A stretch of 7,549 nt of DNA. Source: Lachnospiraceae bacterium UBA3386. Lineage in GTDB: Bacteria > Bacillota > Clostridia > Lachnospirales > Lachnospiraceae. The translations under genes were made by a program, and so were the position numbers. Below, piece by piece: positions 6,093-7,549 of this stretch; position 1 is the stretch's first letter; every line of letters starts with the position of its first letter. Below the pieces are notes generated by a model. That model worked only from the letters and a program-made list of their open reading frames with translations, searched no databases and was not told the DNA's origin. The stretch covers positions 1-7,549 of the forward strand of contig DEPS01000104.1 in NCBI GenBank assembly GCA_002358875.1, written 5' to 3'.

Positions 6093-6143
6093 ACTTTAGA
6101 CGGAATACGGTACTTGAAAAAGTGATTTTTTGCAGCAAAGACG

Positions 6144-7259
6144 TTATGGCTCCCAAGGCCGATAAGATTTCCCTTCCAGAATATCGGCGATACGCTCACA
6201 GGCATGTCCGTCGCCGTAGGGGTTGCAGGCGTGGGACATTTTGTTATACTCGGCCTTATCCTCCAGAAGCGTCGTAAATGTCTTGTAGATCACTTCTTCG
6301 TTTGTCCCGACCAGCTTCAGTGTTCCGGCTTCCACGCCTTCCGGCCTCTCAGTCGTATCTCGCATCACAAGGACAGGCACACCGTAGCTCGGACATTCCT
6401 CCTGAATCCCGCCGGAATCCGTAAGGCACAGGAAGCTCCGGGCTTCAAAGTTGTGACAGTCGTAAACCTCAATCGGTTCGATGATATGGATACGGTCGCA
6501 GCCTCCAAGCTCGGCCTTCGCCGCCTCTCGCACAGCCGGGTTCAGGTGGATCGGATAGACCGCACGGCAATCGGGATGCTCGTCAAGAACACGATGGATC
6601 GCACGGAACATCCGGCGCATGGGCTGTCCAAGATTTTCCCGGCGGTGCGCCGTAATGAAAATCAGCTTGTGATCACCGACCCAATCAAGTTCGGGGTGGG
6701 TGTAGTCAGTGCGTACCGTGTGCCGCATCGCGTCAATGACCGTATTGCCGGTCACATAGATATTGGCGGGATTTCTGCCTTCGCGGAGGAGGTTGTCACG
6801 GGCAAGCGGCGTCGGCGCGAAGTTGTACCGGCAGATAATGGAAACGGCTTCCCTGTTGAATTCCTCGGGGTAGGGCGAATAAATATTATACGTGCGCAGG
6901 CCGGCTTCCACATGCCCCACAGGAATCCGGAGATAATAGCAGGCCAAAGCGGTAACGAAGGTGGTCGAGGTGTCGCCGTGGACAAGAACGACGTCCGGCA
7001 TGACCGCCTCCAGCACATGCTTTATTCCGCCCAGCACATCTGTGGTAATATCAAAAAGCGTCTGCCGATCCTTCATGATGTTCAGATCGTAGTCGGGAAC
7101 GACGCTGAAAGTCCGCAGAACCTGATCGAGCATTTGCCTGTGTTGCGCGGTCACGCAAACGATCACGTCCAGAGACGGGCGCTTCTTCATTTCAAGAACC
7201 AGCGGACAGATTTTGATCGCCTCGGGTCTAGTTCCGAATACACACATTACTTTTTTCAC
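6144..7259 (-). CDS. wecB: UDP-N-acetylglucosamine 2-epimerase (non-hydrolysing)
   Basis: 371 aa, the normal length. It interconverts UDP-GlcNAc and UDP-ManNAc in the cytoplasm, supplying ManNAc for teichoic-acid linkage units, capsule or other surface glycans. Family motifs are complete: FGTRPEAIK (8-16), TAQHRQM (37-43), VHGDTST (93-99, Asp96), GHVEAGLRT (115-123, Glu118), YPEEFNRE (130-137), ITAHRREN (202-209, His205), DSGGIQEE (281-288), the RDTTERPEGVEAGT block (300-313) and NPYGDGHA (346-353). The start is GTG at 7259, preceded by AGGGAGAG with 8 nt spacing; the next in-frame ATG (7247) would leave a poor ribosome site. It follows rmlC by 48 nt on the same strand with no terminator between, so the two are probably one transcript. 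It could equally be called mnaA. No sign of damage. Confidence 0.5.
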   Translation of the reverse strand: MKKVMCVFGTRPEAIKICPLVLEMKKRPSLDVIVCVTAQHRQMLDQVLRTFSVVPDYDLNIMKDRQTLFDITTDVLGGIKHVLEAVMPDVVLVHGDTSTTFVTALACYYLRIPVGHVEAGLRTYNIYSPYPEEFNREAVSIICRYNFAPTPLARDNLLREGRNPANIYVTGNTVIDAMRHTVRTDYTHPELDWVGDHKLIFITAHRRENLGQPMRRMFRAIHRVLDEHPDCRAVYPIHLNPAVREAAKAELGGCDRIHIIEPIEVYDCHNFEARSFLCLTDSGGIQEECPSYGVPVLVMRDTTERPEGVEAGTLKLVGTNEEVIYKTFTTLLEDKAEYNKMSHACNPYGDGHACERIADILEGKSYRPWEP

Positions 7260-7307
7260 ACCATAATCTCTCCCTATGCTATTAGTCTATTATCAGAATC
7301 CTCCTCA

Positions 7308-7549
7308 TTACAACCACTTTTCAGCCCAAAAGAAATTTTGCTCCCTAAAGCTCGGATGCTTCCTATCCCTTTCATTGATCTTATACGCACAATCCAGTTT
7401 TGGCCAGTCAACAGCGATATCTGGGTCATTCCAAGGAATGCCGCCTTCACTACTTGGATCGTAGACATCAGTGCATTTATAAACAAACTCCGCTTTGTCT
7501 GAAAGGACTAAAAAACCGTGTGCGAATCCTGTAGAATTACGAAAATGTT
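7308..7549 (-). CDS. rmlC: dTDP-4-dehydrorhamnose 3,5-epimerase, C-terminal 79 residues (runs off right edge)
   Basis: On the minus strand, a frame open from the window edge (first full codon at 7547) to TAA at 7308-7310 encodes the C-terminal part of RmlC, the cupin epimerase of dTDP-L-rhamnose synthesis. Recognisable pieces are GFAHGFLVLSDKAEF, VYKCTDVYDP (the region of the family's catalytic tyrosine), EGGIPWNDPDIAVDWP, the KINERDRKHPSF stretch and a short aromatic tail. Full-length members are about 180-190 aa, so roughly 100 residues lie outside the window. With wecB downstream it marks a rhamnose-containing surface-polysaccharide cluster extending to the right. Nothing suggests it is broken. 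Confidence 0.5.
   Translation of the reverse strand, partial: HFRNSTGFAHGFLVLSDKAEFVYKCTDVYDPSSEGGIPWNDPDIAVDWPKLDCAYKINERDRKHPSFREQNFFWAEKWL

Larger units (their letters stand above)
5784..6143. other. 360-bp convergent intergenic region
   Basis: This lies between the plus-strand hydrolase operon and the minus-strand polysaccharide operon. It holds the amidohydrolase relic (5785-5832), a 12-bp hairpin (5923-5954) and a terminator-like hairpin with T-run (6048-6092). The rest shows no recognisable gene. Two very short frames starting ATG-GCT-AAG (32 codons from 5807, 37 codons from 5986) have no family resemblance; the second ends inside the terminator. The region looks like decayed coding DNA. 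Confidence 0.5.

Noticed and set aside
5986..6099. 37-codon plus-strand frame (MAKRSIVRLFE...) with GAGG upstream
   Set aside because: It has no recognisable family and ends inside the terminator T-run region; too little support to call a gene.
6204..7502. 432-codon open frame on the plus strand
   Set aside because: It is antisense to wecB and the end of rmlC, both of which carry complete family motifs; its translation resembles no protein.
1..7549. CRISPR array, tRNA or rRNA genes
   Set aside because: No regularly spaced direct repeats, cloverleaf-like segments or rRNA-like sequence were seen anywhere in the window.

Overview
The window looks like a piece of a Bacillota genome, probably a moderate-GC Clostridia/Lachnospiraceae-type bacterium. 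The reasons are strong AGGAGG-like ribosome sites, GTG starts, a LytS-type kinase paired with an Xre-receiver regulator, and a large serine recombinase of the kind common on clostridial mobile elements. The genus cannot be named from sequence alone.

Layout, left to right. (1) 1-692, minus: the C-terminal part of a large serine recombinase, running off the left edge. Its catalytic N-terminal part is absent, and homology stops next to a near-perfect 20-bp palindrome (697-716). (2) 900-2770, minus: a two-gene signalling operon of an N-terminal HTH / C-terminal receiver regulator followed by a LytS/YehU-type membrane histidine kinase. The genes overlap by 4 nt, and a long hairpin terminator closes the operon at 821-891. 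(3) 2771-3108: a 338-bp divergent intergenic region. It holds a promoter for the regulator, an operator-like dyad (2845-2863), and a 172-bp element (2898-3069) bounded by perfect 18-bp inverted repeats and resembling a MITE. The right repeat carries the -35 box of a near-consensus promoter facing the next gene. (4) 3109-5783, plus: a two-gene hydrolase operon of a YtcJ/NfdA-type metal amidohydrolase and a DUF3089 alpha/beta-hydrolase. (5) 5784-6143: a 360-bp convergent intergenic region. It starts with a short relic of the 3' end of a second amidohydrolase gene and continues with a 12-bp hairpin and a probable terminator. (6) 6144-7549, minus: the end of a surface-polysaccharide cluster, rmlC (partial) followed by wecB.

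How the parts may work together: the regulator-kinase pair is divergent from the hydrolase operon, which suggests that a signal sensed at the membrane controls amidohydrolase and DUF3089 esterase production. That link is inference. The substrate of the two hydrolases is not identifiable. The relic behind the DUF3089 gene indicates that the locus once held a second amidohydrolase gene, and the recombinase debris, the inverted-repeat element and a composition shift inside the amidohydrolase gene point to a rearranged accessory region. The best candidate for something undescribed is the sensor/regulator plus amidohydrolase-DUF3089 module, with a possible mobile promoter between its halves. (Feature confidence values were absent from the original answer; 0.5 is a placeholder throughout.)
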